This document shows, in pieces, positions 1 through 10,365 of a DNA stretch of 64,000 bases. The stretch spans positions 8,083,001 through 8,147,000 of the forward strand of contig JALMGJ010000006.1 of assembly GCA_023362775.1 (NCBI GenBank). Direction: 5' to 3'. Each line of letters opens with the position of its first letter. The first letter of the stretch is position 1. Made by a program: the position numbers and the translations under genes. The DNA is from Charina bottae. Its lineage: Eukaryota > Chordata > Lepidosauria > Squamata > Charinaidae. The notes beneath the pieces were generated by a model, which ran no database searches, was not told the DNA's origin, and saw only the letters and a list, made by a program, of their open reading frames with translations.

Positions 1-313
1 TCACGAGTGCTTGTCGGTTGCTGCACAGGGTAAGTTTCATTTCTCTGATTGGTTTTATTTTCCTCAGAATCAGAATCAGAGTCAGAGTCAAACTGGACTC
101 TGACACTCTTAGCTTCAGGGATTCTGTCTCCTTACTGGGACCTGACTTGAGGCTGCAGCTGAATACCAGGGATGGGCAACGTAGGAAGCTACCAATCCAC
201 TTCCTGATCTTCTGGAGAGCTGCAGGAGATTCTCCCCTAACGCCTTGGCAGCTGCAGAAGAAGCACGGCCAATTTTTATGAGCTTTTCCAGAGATTTGGG
301 GGGTGGTTAGTCG
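1..313. other. Unassigned single-copy sequence
   Basis: No gene or repeat is recognised here. An 87-residue open frame crosses it but shows no domain, signal or codon pattern that supports coding. Confidence 0.4.
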
Positions 314-378
314 GGCTTGGCTTGGCTTGGCTTGGCTTGGCTTGGCTTGGCTTGGCTTGGCTTGGCTTGGCTTGGCTG
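314..378. repeat. (GGCTT)n pentanucleotide microsatellite
   Basis: About 13 perfect copies of a 5-bp unit run without interruption. Both strands stay open through it because the unit has no stop codon in any frame, which explains the leucine/alanine/tryptophan-rich and the Ser-Gln-Ala-Lys-Pro-rich conceptual peptides. It is not coding. The near-perfect units imply a young, length-variable locus. Confidence 0.95.
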
Positions 379-564
379 GGTGGACTCAAGGTTGGTTCCA
401 GAAGGGAAAGCAAAAAAAAAAATCCATCATTCTTGACAGGCGAGAAATTCTGTTTTGCTCCAGGTGAAGGGAAGGCATTGTCTGATTCATTCTTTAATGA
501 GACAGTCACAGCATACCTGACTGACAGCCAAAGATGCCTCCATGGCTGGATTCTGATGTAACTT

Positions 565-797
565 TAGAGAGAGCGGTTAAAACATAATTGTACTTATAAC
601 TGCTGTGAAAAACATCGGAAGCTACTTCTTTGTATCTTTTTTCTTTCTTTTCTATTTTTCTTCAACTTTTTTTTCTTTTCTTGCACTTTTTGCTTCCTCT
701 TTGCTTTCATTCTTTTTCTTTTTTCTTCCTTACTTTATATTAGTTTTTGTCTTGTTTTTTTTTTTTAAAGTTTCAATAAAAATCATATAAAAAGAGA
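565..797 (+). mobile_element. L1 LINE 3' UTR fragment
   Basis: A pyrimidine-rich tract follows a segment reading roughly 'aaaacatcggaagctacttc'. It resembles the 3' UTR of the better preserved L1 end at 20.35-20.89 kb, which has a 'gaaggtcggaagtcactttcg' type segment followed by a T-rich stretch. It ends in an A-rich tail near 795. No ORF2 coding sequence remains. The phenylalanine-rich 61-residue frame is a by-product of the T-rich tract. Confidence 0.6.
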
Positions 798-1037
798 TCT
801 CTCCATGGCTGGATTATATAGACCTGTACAGATTATACAACGAGCAAATCCTTACATTCACACCTTGGGCACACAAGCTGTAATCTGTAGGTTTCATGTA
901 ACCCCCTCATGCAGACCCACCCCCCATGGCCCTTAGAATGGGCAAGGAAATCACTTCTCCCCTTAAAAATCCTGAATCAACCCTCTCCAAATCAAACAGA
1001 TTTTCCCCATTTTTGGCCCTTTCTCTTCTCCTTTCGA

Positions 1038-1132
1038 CAGGGATGTCCACAGGATGTGGTCAAAAATGTCAGGATGGTGGCTACAAAAGTGGCCATCTTG
1101 ACTGTGATGACCACACCCTGTGGACTTCCCTG
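1038..1132. mobile_element. Short inverted-repeat DNA transposon (hAT-like MITE)
   Basis: This 95-bp element has termini of about 25 bp that are near-perfect inverted repeats (left CAGGGATGTCCACAGG..., right ...CCTGTGGACTTCCCTG). The middle also pairs, around a 'caggatggtggct' / 'agtggccatcttg' core. The CAG start is typical of hAT ends. I do not see a clear 8-bp target duplication. Related copies lie at 6.03-6.57 kb and 55.73-55.90 kb. Confidence 0.7.
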
Positions 1133-1379
1133 GTTTGGGAAGTCAGGGTGGAGTTAAAGATGATCTACAGGGCATTTTTTTCCCTTAAGAATACCAACTC
1201 CTCCCTAAAAGTTGGTCTTTTTCATTGAGAGAGTGGGTTAAAGAACAAAAATGAGGTTTTGGGTCTACAATTTAAGACAACCATTTTGTTTATTGGTGGC
1301 AATGCCCCTGCCCCTAAAGCTTGAAAATGTTGGTCCCATCCACTCCAGTCATGCCATGATGTTAGGAATCTAATGTATA

Positions 1380-1701
1380 AAAAGGTAAAGGTTTGTGCAG
1401 TCGTGTCCGACTCTAGGGGCCGGTGCTCATCTCCCTTTGTTAGCCGAAGAGCCAGCGTTGTCCAAAGATGCTTCCGCAGTCATGTGGCCCCACGACACGC
1501 ATGGAACGCTGTTACCTTTCCACTGAAGTGGTACCTATTAATCTACTTGCATTTGCATGCTTTCGAATTGCTAGGTTGGCAAGAGCTGGGGTGAGTGCGG
1601 GAGCTCACTCCGTCATGCAGGGCTAGGGATTCGAACCGCCAAACTTCCGATCTTCCGATCAACAAGCCTGGCATCTTACCCGCTGAGCCACCACACCCCT
1701 T
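1380..1701 (-). mobile_element. tRNA-derived SINE with BovB-like tail, full length
   Basis: On the minus strand the head has a tRNA-like A box (gtggctcagcgggtaag) and B box (ggttcgaatcc). A conserved body follows (gaaagcatgcaaatgcaagt), then a 3' end containing agagtcggacacgact and a (ctttac)n-like tail. Flanks repeat a 13-bp target site with one mismatch (1367-1379 and 1702-1714). The boxes are the relic pol III promoter of the SINE. This is not a functional tRNA gene. Confidence 0.92.
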
Positions 1702-1737
1702 AATCTAATGCATACCAGGAAAAAAAAACCCAGCCTA

Positions 1738-1785
1738 GATAGATGGATGGATGGATGGACGGACGGACAGACAGATAGATGAATG
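1738..1785. repeat. (GATG/GACG/GACA)n microsatellite
   Basis: Tetranucleotide tract in which GATG units give way to GACG, GACA and GATA units, a point-mutation gradient along one array. Confidence 0.9.
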
Positions 1786-2234
1786 ATCCACTCATTCTTC
1801 TGGGGGCCATCAGGACTATCTGCAATTTTCCTATTATTGTATTTTTAGATTGGAACGAATCAGCACCATGATCAACTGTTGGCAGATGCTGAGAAAAGTC
1901 CTCTCTTTTCTGTGCTTTAAGTGTGTTTGTGTGTTCCTTGAGGGGTGCTATCATCTTTCCTTGAAGCCAAGCCATATTTTTCAGCTGGTGTGTTCATTTG
2001 GAATTTTGAGAGCGTGTTTCCATCACATGGTGGCCATAGGGAGGGTCTTCCAATTCACAACATGGCTGCTGTAATCACAAAATTGTCTGAAATGTGAATT
2101 CGCAAACTTGATCTACACAACTCCCTATAAATCAACTTCACCACCACCACCAAACTTATCTCTTTTTCTGGGCAGGTTAATACATTTCTAGTCAAAGCAT
2201 TTTGTGCTATATGGACAAATACACACAGTATTTT

Positions 2235-2572
2235 AGGGGCGTGGTGGCTCAGCGGGTAAGACGCCAGGCTTGTTGATCGGAAGATTGCAAGTTCGGAGGT
2301 TCGAATCCCTAGCCCTGCGTGCGGAGTGAGCTCCCGCACTCGTCCCAGCTCTTGTCAACCTAGCAATTTGAAAGCATGCAAATGCAAGTAGATTAATAGG
2401 TACCACTTCGGTGGGATGGTAACAGCGTTCCGCAAGTGTCATGCGGCCACATGACCGCGGAAGCGTCTTTGGACAACGCTGGCACTTCGGCTAACAAACG
2501 GAGATGAGCACCGGCCCCTAGAGTCGGACACGACTGCACAAATGTGCGGGGGGAACCTTTACCTTTTTTTTT
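2235..2572 (+). mobile_element. tRNA-derived SINE with BovB-like tail, full length
   Basis: Same family as 1380-1701 but in the opposite orientation about 530 bp away. It has an intact A box, B box and body, then agagtcggacacgact and aacctttacctttt. It is flanked by a perfect 12-bp target-site duplication, acacagtatttt, at 2223-2234 and 2573-2584. Confidence 0.95.
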
Positions 2573-2584
2573 ACACAGTATTTT

Positions 2585-4263
2585 TCACTTCATAAAAACT
2601 GCCTACTCCTATGGCTTGAATCATAGACATATTGCCGACATATTGACATATTCATAGACATATTGCCTACTCCTATGTATTTATTTCAATTAAAATACTT
2701 TAAAAAATAGGTAGGTGGGACAATTAATTTGACAGGTGCTGGAGTGATGTGTTGGTGTGTACCACAGATTAACGCAATGTATAAATTCAGTTTATGAATT
2801 CCCTTTCCTGCATTTCATGTTATATATCTCTCACCAGGAATGCTTCAGGAATTTGAAACTTGAAAAATCTGGGATTAACTATTGTGTTTTGCACCTTCCA
2901 GCCTAAAGTTCACATTAGAAATTGATTATCCTCCAGAGCTGTTGGTTCCTGAATATTCTGATGTGATTCTTGGTTCTCCCCAAATGTCTAAAAATATTTT
3001 CTGATGCATATTTTGAGAATAGTTGTGATAAATGTGTGACATGAGAGGACATACATACTTTGGATCAGCCATGCATACAATTTAGACTAAAGTACATACA
3101 GTATGGATTATAGTTCAATTATCCCCCTTTTGATAGTTACATATTGTTTATGATTTTGCTGTCTAAAAATATGCTCCTGGTTTAGTGTAGTGTTTTTATT
3201 GTGATTTTTGTATTTATCCTTGTCCTTTGATTTTATATTCTATATTTTTCTGTAGGATATGAGCTGCTCTTTGGGCTTCCTCCTGGACTGGGAGGGAACA
3301 AAACATGCTTAATGATGATGCTTTGAATGAAGTCCATTGCAATCAAATATATGCTTAAAAAATGATGCTGCAATTCATAAACACACACACACACACACAC
3401 GCTTTGCATTGTACAGTCCTTTTCTGAACTCCTTAAATGATACCACACCATTTTATAAATGAGTGAGACCCAATTAATTCATTCTTCCAACCCTTTGATT
3501 TTGGCTGTCAAATCCTAGATCATTTGCAAACAGTTTAAACCTAGGTTCTTATCATAAAGGCCTGAATTTTGCAGATGAGCTTCTGAATCAGTGGAGATGT
3601 TTTATGTATAACTCTCTCTCTCTTTCTCTCTTTCTTTCTCTCTCATTCTCCCCCACCCACCCCTCAACCCAGAGACGGGTAAAAATCATCCTGGCTCCAA
3701 ATGTTCAACCTTCTGCCCTAGCAGTAAAGGTCACTGAGAACATGGAGTCAACGTTGGCTATCTCCCAATCAGAAACAAACAAATGTCAGTCTGCTGGGAT
3801 TCTAGCTTCACTATTAGTTCCCTTTCTAATGAACCAGCGAGCTTTGTAGTGACTGTTTCAGGAAGAGCTGTTTGTCTAACCCTTGAACTGCTCCACTATA
3901 TTAATCTGAAGCATTAACGTCGCTCCGTCTGAGTTTCGAATAACCATTTGCCAGCTGATAATTTGGAAGAGGTTTCTTTTAAAACAATTATTCTTAGATT
4001 AATTAGTCCTGAAAATATTTATTAGAAAAGCAATGTAGAATGCAACTCTTAATTAATACTTGGCCCCAATGTTCTTCTGATGCTCCCGTTTAAGAATTCA
4101 TGCATTCTATGGGTCTTGATCCTTGGGCCAGAAGTTCACAAGGATGATTCACAACCCCATCCCAAATGGGCCAATTTTTGTTGTTTGGTTTCATGTTCGT
4201 TTCTTTGAAATGAGCATCAGAAAGAGAGTTGTCTCACTAACTGGGAGTCCAAAGTTGGTGTTT
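2585..4263. other. Mostly unassigned AT-rich sequence with small repeats
   Basis: No gene is recognised. Near 2600-2675 a 'cctactcctatg ... catagacatattg' phrase is duplicated. A (CA)n tract lies at 3380-3400 and a CT-rich microsatellite at 3612-3660. The stretch from about 3880 to 4090 is complex, TAAT-rich and not repetitive within the window. It looks like a possible conserved non-coding block, but conservation cannot be judged from one sequence. Confidence 0.4.
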
Positions 4264-4352
4264 TAAAGCACTAGAACCAATAGAAGCAAATATATGTAGA
4301 TCAGGATTGAACTGTGGAGTCCTTGGTGCTCTCTGAGCTTGGTTGTTGGCTA

Positions 4353-4389
4353 GCAGATGTTTCATTACCTAACTAGGTAACATCATCAG
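4353..4389 (-). ncRNA. Hammerhead-ribozyme-like motif, HHR-B left arm
   Basis: On the minus strand: CUGAUGA core, a stem of GUUACC/GGUAAU type closed by a short loop, then GAAA and CAUC. The usual ACGU of helix III is changed to ACAU, so activity is doubtful. Confidence 0.5.
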
Positions 4390-4393
4390 TTCA

Positions 4394-4430
4394 CTGAAGA
4401 TGTTGCCTAGTCGGGCAACGAAACGTCTGC
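4394..4430 (+). ncRNA. Hammerhead-ribozyme-like motif, HHR-B right arm
   Basis: CUGAAGA (fits CUGANGA), then a perfect six-pair helix II (GUUGCC with GGCAAC) and GAAA. Palindromic ACGU would form a minimal helix III, with GUC as the predicted cleavage triplet. Very short helix III is the form described for Penelope-like elements, which may work as dimers. Helix I is weak here. Cleavage activity is inferred. Confidence 0.6.
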
Positions 4431-4476
4431 AAGCAAACAAGCTCAGAGAGCACCAAGAACTCCATAAAGCACTAGA

Positions 4477-5576
4477 GTTTGTCTGATTGTTAATAAAGTC
4501 AAGGACAGACTGCCTTAGATTAATTCAAAATTCTGGTTAACCCTTATTATTTTGATGGATGATTGCTATTATTTTGGTTATTTTTGTTAATTTCTGACTT
4601 GACTTTAATAATATTGCTGAAATGCCAAATTCATATAAAATTATATATTCTACCAATTTAATGTTATTGGTAAAATAACAGTGTTTTTCTTTCTTCTACA
4701 TATTGTGTACATTTTTACAATTTGTAGTCTCCCTCCCTCCCTCCCTCCCTCCCTCCCTCCTTCCCTCTCTCTCTCTCTCTCCTATTTTGAGCATTTGATA
4801 TAAACACTTATGCTTCTAATCAGCAATAATCAATCATAGTTTCTGTCAATCATACTGAAGAGATATCTTCACTTTGGACAAAGCATACACAAGAAGAAAA
4901 GTTTGCAAATGAGCAATTGGAGGAATGGAAGAATTGATGGAAGGTGTCTATGTACCATTCAGGAGAAAATGCCCCACCTCAGATTACTGGATGATATCCA
5001 ATAATATATAAGCAATAAACAGAAATTTTCCAGGAGTAATATAACCTTTTATTGAATACAGTCTGTTCTACTAAAAATTTTTAAAAAATAATTCATGCAG
5101 ACACAAATACACATAGAGAGAAAACGTGTTTTTTTCTCCCATATAATATAAAGTAAATGCAATGTCTACTTTATATTTATAAAACCAAGGAAGTTTAATT
5201 TCCCAATCTATGGGTTTTTTTAAAAAAAACCTGGTAATTATTCTGAGGCAAAAGATATCTATTAAACTTGGAAGATAGCAGCAACTGACAGGAGCGTAAC
5301 CAACAAGAATAATGACTGCTGCATTGTTATTTATAAGCTTTTAAATTAATAAGGAAAAGCAGATGGAGACATTATTTTCAAAAGCAGGGTTTCAGCAAAT
5401 AACAAATAAATGAACATTTAATGTAATATTTTCTTCCTGATTATGTTGCTCTTTCAAAAGAAAAAAAAAAGTACCACTGATGAATGAAATGAAGAAATAA
5501 TAAAGAATTTTAATTGGTCATTGTGGATAATTAAAGTGAAAGCATCAGCGCTGATAGATACGAACTACCCAAAAGG
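4477..5576. other. Unassigned AT-rich sequence with microsatellite
   Basis: No gene is recognised. (CCCT)n followed by (CT)n occupies 4728-4781. The rest is AT-rich complex sequence with frequent short A or T runs. Confidence 0.5.
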
Positions 5577-5579
5577 GGA

Positions 5580-5769
5580 GGGGGCATTTGATGATAATTG
5601 TATTTATTGTATTTATTATTATTGTATTTATATTTTTATTGTTGTTTTTATTGTATTTTAATGATGTTGTTGTGGTTGTGAACCGCCCAGAGTCCCTCCT
5701 TGGGGGGGAGATGGGCGGTCATAGAAATTTAATTAATAAATAAAAATAAATAATAAATAAATAAACAAA
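5580..5769 (+). mobile_element. L2/CR1-clade LINE 3' tail
   Basis: A T- and A-rich segment leads into 'gaaccgcccagagtccc', then 'gagatgggcgg', then a (TAAA)n tail. This is the same 3' end as the longer copies at 26.24-26.66 and 60.98-61.54 kb, where the upstream frame encodes a LINE C-terminal motif. Only the 3' end remains. Confidence 0.75.
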
Positions 5770-6031
5770 ACGCCTTGGATTTGAAGACTTGTCATATAAC
5801 AATTTCAGAGGAGATGTATGGATTCCATTTATTGATTTCTGTTATTGGAATAGACCTTGTTGACTTGAAGAATTGCCTAAACTTTCAATATTTATGTTAG
5901 CATTTCCAGTCTTCCCCTACCTCTTCACCTGTCCAAGGGGAACCTTACGGACTTTGTAGGTATTCAGGCATAATTCAGCTTCTGGTGATGTTATGGACAT
6001 GTGTAACTTCTTGGCAACAATATGGAAATGG

Positions 6032-6574
6032 CAGGGGTGCCCACATTGGGATGGATGTCAAAAAGTCAAGATGGAAGATAAAACCATGTATCAAAGCCCC
6101 ACCTCTTTTTTACATGCATCAAGACAAATGTAAAAAGGGTACAGGTAGTCCTCACTTAACAACCACAATTGGGACTGGAATTTTGGTTGCTAAGTGAATC
6201 CAACTTGATTTTATGACCTTTTTTGTGGTGGTCATTAAGCAAACCACATGGTTGTTAAGTGAATCATGCATTTCCCCATTGATTTTGCTTGCCAGAAGCT
6301 GGCCGGGAAGGTCAAAAATGGTGATCATGTGACTCTGGGATGCTGCAACAGTCATAAATGTGAAGCGGTTGCCAAGCGTGATCACATACCAAGGGGATGC
6401 TGCTATGGTCATAAGTGTGAGGACTGGTCATAAGTCAGTTTTTTCAACACTGTCTTAAGTCCAAACTGTTACTAAATGAATGGTTGTTAAGTGAGGACTA
6501 CCTGTATGGCATTGATCACATGGGTGTGGCTGCCATCTTGAATTTTTTTGACCCCATCTCTGTGGGCATCTCTG
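6032..6574. mobile_element. Inverted-repeat DNA transposon split by a Tigger-like element
   Basis: The left end (6032-6139) starts CAGGGGTGCCCACA and runs to 'gtcaaaaagtcaagatgg'. The right end (6507-6574) is its inverted counterpart, 'gccatcttgaatttttttga' to 'tgtgggcatctctg'. Removing the nested element at 6142-6504 leaves about 175 bp, a size close to the related copy at 55.73-55.90 kb. Confidence 0.65.
6142..6504. mobile_element. Non-autonomous Tigger/mariner-like element
   Basis: This 363-bp element has terminal inverted repeats CAGGTAGTCCTCACTTAACA and the complement at the right end. It is flanked by a TA duplication (6140-6141, 6505-6506), the target of Tc1/mariner/pogo transposases. 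It has no transposase. A shorter relative with the same ends is at 21016-21242. It interrupts an older inverted-repeat transposon. Confidence 0.9.
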
Positions 6575-7330
6575 GAAAGTGCTTTCCTCTTCTTGTATTA
6601 TTTTCTCCTCTTCTTGTATTATTTTCATGATTATTTTTCAGTCAGATCCAGGATGAGAAAATTGTAATGGCTTTGTGACTATAACTGAACTTCTTTGGTA
6701 AGAAAACTCAAGAGGAGCATTTGGCTAAATTCCTGCCTAAACACAGTGGTCTTCTCTCTCTTGAAGTGATATTGCCAGAAAGTTGCTCAAAGCTTTTTAT
6801 CTTTGAGTCTTTCAGGAAGCAGGACTGGCTGGTGAGAAGAGCAAACAGGGCTCACTCCAATTCTCACAATATATAGGATAAGAATTCTCAAGGACTTGGG
6901 AAAGAATCTGTCATATGCAGACATCTGGGATGAGTAAATAATCAGATTACATTAGAGCTTTGTTTTCTTTTGAATGTAATAAAACCCTGAAAAATTCCTT
7001 TCACAATCCCTTTTGCCGTGACATTCAGGATCCATTTTGGATGTGTTTCTTTCTTTATATTTACTATTTGAACCCAATCCTTTCTTTCGAAGCCCAACAC
7101 TCATACTTAGTTCTTTTTGCTGTTGTGTGTTTTCTAATAAAGGAATTAATAAGGTAATTAAATAATTATTAAACGAAAAAGTGGTGGTGCTGGCAGCAAT
7201 ATCAGAGAACGCAATTCATACTGTCCTATTTGGGGAAGCAGGTCCCAAGGCAGTGGGTTGAGTAGATGACCAAAAGAGTCCATCTCACTTACATACAGTA
7301 TCTAGAATTCTGATGTTAGCTATTAGGTTT
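6575..7330. other. Unassigned sequence
   Basis: No gene or recognised repeat. Short AT-rich tracts only, with open frames of no coding character. Confidence 0.4.
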
Positions 7331-7334
7331 TGTG

Positions 7335-7510
7335 GGGGGGAGCCTTCAAGTCAGTGTTGACTCCTGGGTACTGTCTGGACTAGTCCCTGAAGTTTTCTTG
7401 GCAATATTGTTTGGAATTGGTTTGCCCTTGCCTCCTTCTTCCTAGGGCTGAGACAGAGTGACTGGCCCAAGGTCAACCAGCTGACTTTGTTCCTAAAGCA
7501 GGACTAGAAC
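7335..7510 (-). mobile_element. Sauria-type SINE fragment ending in a microsatellite
   Basis: Read on the minus strand this holds the SINE body (gggccagtcactctgtctcagccctag with small changes), the 'ggcaagggcaaacc' region and the 'caggcagtacccaggagtcaacactgact' tail. The head side breaks at 'cacagtctgtctg', where the tetranucleotide array begins. Confidence 0.75.
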
Positions 7511-7515
7511 TCACA

Positions 7516-7588
<73 letters not shown>

Positions 7589-7590
7589 TT
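7511..7590. repeat. (GTCT)n(ATCT)n microsatellite
   Basis: About 15 GTCT units are followed by ATCT units. It starts inside the word 'cacagtct' of the neighbouring SINE, so it probably grew from SINE sequence. Confidence 0.95.
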
Positions 7591-7591
7591 T

Positions 7592-8003
7592 TTTATAAAT
7601 AACTCAAGGCGGGGAAATACCTAATACTCCTTCCTCCTCCTATTTTCCCCACAACAACTACCCTGTGAGGTGAGTTGGGCTGAGAGACAGGGACTGGCCC
7701 AAGGTCACCCAGCCAGCTTTCATGCCTAAGGCGGGACTAGAACTCTCAGTCTCCTGGTTTGCCATTGGCTCCTTCCTAGGGCTGAGAGACAGGGACTGGC
7801 CCAAGGTCACCCAGCCGGCTTTCATGCCTCAGGCGGGACTAGAACTCTCAGTCTCCTGGTTTACCATTGGCTCCTTCCTAGGGCTGAGAGACAGGGACTG
7901 GCACAAGGTCACCCAGCCGGCTTTCGTGCCTAAGGCGGGACTAGAACTCTCAGTCTCCTGGTTTCTAGCCTGTTGCCTTAACCACTACACCAAACCAGTT
8001 CTT
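7592..8003 (-). mobile_element. Multimeric Sauria-type SINE with three 102-bp body units
   Basis: On the minus strand: a tRNA-like head (tggtgtagtggttaaggcaa), then three copies of a body unit containing 'gagttctagtcccgcc' and 'gggtgaccttgggccagtcc'. It then has a different tail, 'cccaactcacctcacagggt' type, ending in AT-rich sequence. The repeat period is exactly 102 bp twice (7681, 7783, 7885). Because 102 is divisible by 3, a 94-residue frame stays open with 34-residue repeats; this is not a gene. See the arrays at 50.43 and 53.28 kb. Confidence 0.88.
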
Positions 8004-9815
8004 TAGCTATTTAGCAGTTCTTTAGTAGATTCTACCAAATGGGTTCCTTTTAATCTCAAGGCTTTTATTTTGATCCTTGTTCTTTGATGATGTTTGGTCC
8101 AGTTGGTTCTGAAAAAGAGAATTGGACATCACAGAGATGTACAAAGTGGTTCCCCCAAGAATCAGTGTTGAGCTGACTGCGTTTTAACTTGATAAGTGAA
8201 CTGGAATTAATAACGATCACTGAGATAAACAGGTAAGTAAGTAAGGTTGTGAAGCATGCCAGTATGGATAAATGGAGCTTAGAGTAGCAAGTGTAGTTCA
8301 GTATGAATCTAGAATGAAGGAAGGAATCTTGGAGTATTAGTGGAGACCTACATGAAAATATGCCTCGAGGGAAGGCGGGAAGGCAGGAAGGCAGGAAGGC
8401 AGGAAGTCCAGAATAATTCCTTAGGAAATAAAAATCATACTATCAGAAAAGTAACAGTCTTATATAAATTAAAGATGAGACTGTCTTTCAAATACTGTGA
8501 TCATTTGGAATATTGCATTTTATTATTCTGTTTCCTGCAGCTGGATAAAGGCTTACTGCCCCCATACCACAATATTTTTTGCCTCTGGTGAAGGATGGAA
8601 TAGAGAAATAGGAATTGGGTTAGGGGCAGGGGTTGATAGCAGATGTGATTGTGCATAGCGAAGAAAGCAAACAAAAATGGAGATTGTAAGTATAATGAAT
8701 TCAGAACCTGGGGGTGAAAAGAAAAAAAAGTTCTTAGTGCCACAGCTGAGAAATTGATAATGGTGAATCTGCATCTCCGTGTGTCCATGTGTGTGCCAGT
8801 AAAAATGACCCTAAATTGGAAAATTAGAATGTTCCATGAAATTAATGGAAAAAGGATCCCAGAAAGAATAAAGAGGAACCTGGATAAATTAAAGATTTTA
8901 TCTGCAACCAAGCTGGAGTAATTGACTAAATTAACTTGTCTTAAAGAGACACGTCCTGAGACATTGCAAAAATAAAGAGAAGATAAAAGGAAATTAGAGA
9001 ATGTAATACGGCATCAGGACCAGGAAAGGAAGCAAACCAACATGGAGAGTGGATATATGATTGCCAAAGCAGAGATATGTTTGTCAAAGAAGAAAGGACG
9101 AGCTATTTGCATGCATATGAGCAATGGGTAAATGTAGTACTTCCTTTAGCAACCAAGGTCCTTATCGTTTGGCTATTAATTCGCAAGGGGAGAAGAAGCA
9201 TTGAGATAATGCATATCAAAACATCTTTCTACTCCACAAGATGCAGCTGCATCACCCATTCCAACCCCTGACCTCTTGCAATTGGGGTGGGGGAAGAACA
9301 AAAGTGGCAATTTCACTTGTACTGTGCATGGGTTCTCAAACGTCCACTCCATTCTCAGTGAGTTGGCCGTTCCTCTTTGTACAAGTAGCTTGTTCTCCTA
9401 GAATCAGCAGACAAGAAGGCTCATACTTACTGTTTAAGCACTAGATGCCTCCAAACTATAACTGTGACTTTAGTTAAATATTCCGAGGCAGTAGACCTCT
9501 CAGTATCAGCAGCTGGGACTAGGTCATGGGTGAAAGATTTTGCCTTGAAGCAAGCCCATGGTTTCCTGAAGGTCAATGACTAGCAACCACTCAAGAAAGA
9601 AGGAGGAACCGCACTATCCACAAAGAATTCATATACACAGAGGCATGTTGGGAGAAGATAATGCATATTCTGGATTTTCCATTCATATGCAAGTGAGATT
9701 TTCAAAGCAAATTAGAATGCAATTTTTCAGGTACACCTCATACACCCAGCTTCTCTTCCATTAAGAAGATTTGAAGGGGAAAGGTTGATCTGGCCATGAC
9801 CTTAGCATTAGAAGA
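8004..9815. other. Unassigned sequence
   Basis: No gene is recognised. A short (GAAGGCAG)n tract lies near 8368-8405. The 136-residue minus frame at 8501-8911 is AT-rich with no recognisable domain and is treated as chance. Confidence 0.4.
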
Positions 9816-9870
9816 ACTTAGTTCTCTAGTCTGTGGCTTGAATCATGTCAACTGGATTTCTATTTTCTTA

Positions 9871-9909
9871 GTGGAAACGTTTCACTCCTTATCCAAGGAG
9901 CTTCTTCAG
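9871..9909 (-). ncRNA. Hammerhead-ribozyme-like motif, HHR-A left arm
   Basis: Minus strand: CUGAAGA, helix II CUCCUU/AAGGAG with a short GGAU loop, GAAA, and ACGU followed by UU as the predicted cleavage triplet region. It is identical to the right-arm motif but inverted. Confidence 0.58.
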
Positions 9910-10326
9910 TCAGAGTAAAGTTAGTAAGGGAATCCTTAAATATGTTTCTAGGCTGGCTGTGTGACCTTGCACCTGGGGCTAGGAGGACATTAATGTTCAC
10001 ATTTTAGACAGAGAAGATAGGTGGTTTGAGAGAGGGGTCAAGGAATCCATTCATGCCAACTTGGAAAATCCTTCCTTGAATAGAGGTGGGGGCCTCAGGC
10101 ATAACCTTTCCCCTATCTTCCTTCCTGCTTTGTCTTCTGTGCCTAGGAAGATTAAGACCATTTCACAAGCTCAACAGCAGCAGGGTAATCTTAACGATCC
10201 TCCTTTAGATGATAAAGGGACTTAGAAACAAACATCTCAAAAATAACCATGACCTAGCCCCAGGTGCAAGGTCACACAGCCAGCCTAGAAACATATTTAA
10301 GGATTCCCTTACTAACTTTACTCTGA

Positions 10327-10365
10327 CTGAAGAAGCTCCTTGGATAAGGAGTGAAACGTTTCCAC
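10327..10365 (+). ncRNA. Hammerhead-ribozyme-like motif, HHR-A right arm
   Basis: CUGAAGA core, six-pair helix II (CUCCUU with AAGGAG), GAAA and palindromic ACGU, then UUCCAC. Helix I pairing with the upstream 'ctctga' is poor, so a monomer may be weak or inactive. Confidence 0.58.

Larger units (their letters stand above)
4276..4464. mobile_element. Minimal fold-back Penelope-like element, HHR-B subfamily
   Basis: This 189-bp insertion is almost entirely two inverted arms. The left arm reads 'tggtgctctctgagcttggttg' in reverse of the right 'aagctcagagagcacca' arm. Each arm holds a hammerhead-like core, and only 4 bp separate the cores. A perfect 12-bp target duplication, taaagcactaga, lies at 4264-4275 and 4465-4476. 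No reverse transcriptase is present, so it is non-autonomous. Confidence 0.7.

Noticed and set aside
322..561. 79-residue plus frame and 77-residue minus frame as genes
   Set aside because: Both are opened by the (GGCTT)n microsatellite and have no other coding sign.
7722..8006. Gene with a 34-residue repeated protein
   Set aside because: The frame comes from a SINE body unit repeated at 102 bp, a multiple of three.
8501..8911. 136-residue minus ORF
   Set aside because: AT-rich, overlapped by another minus frame, no domain, signal or splice context that I can support.
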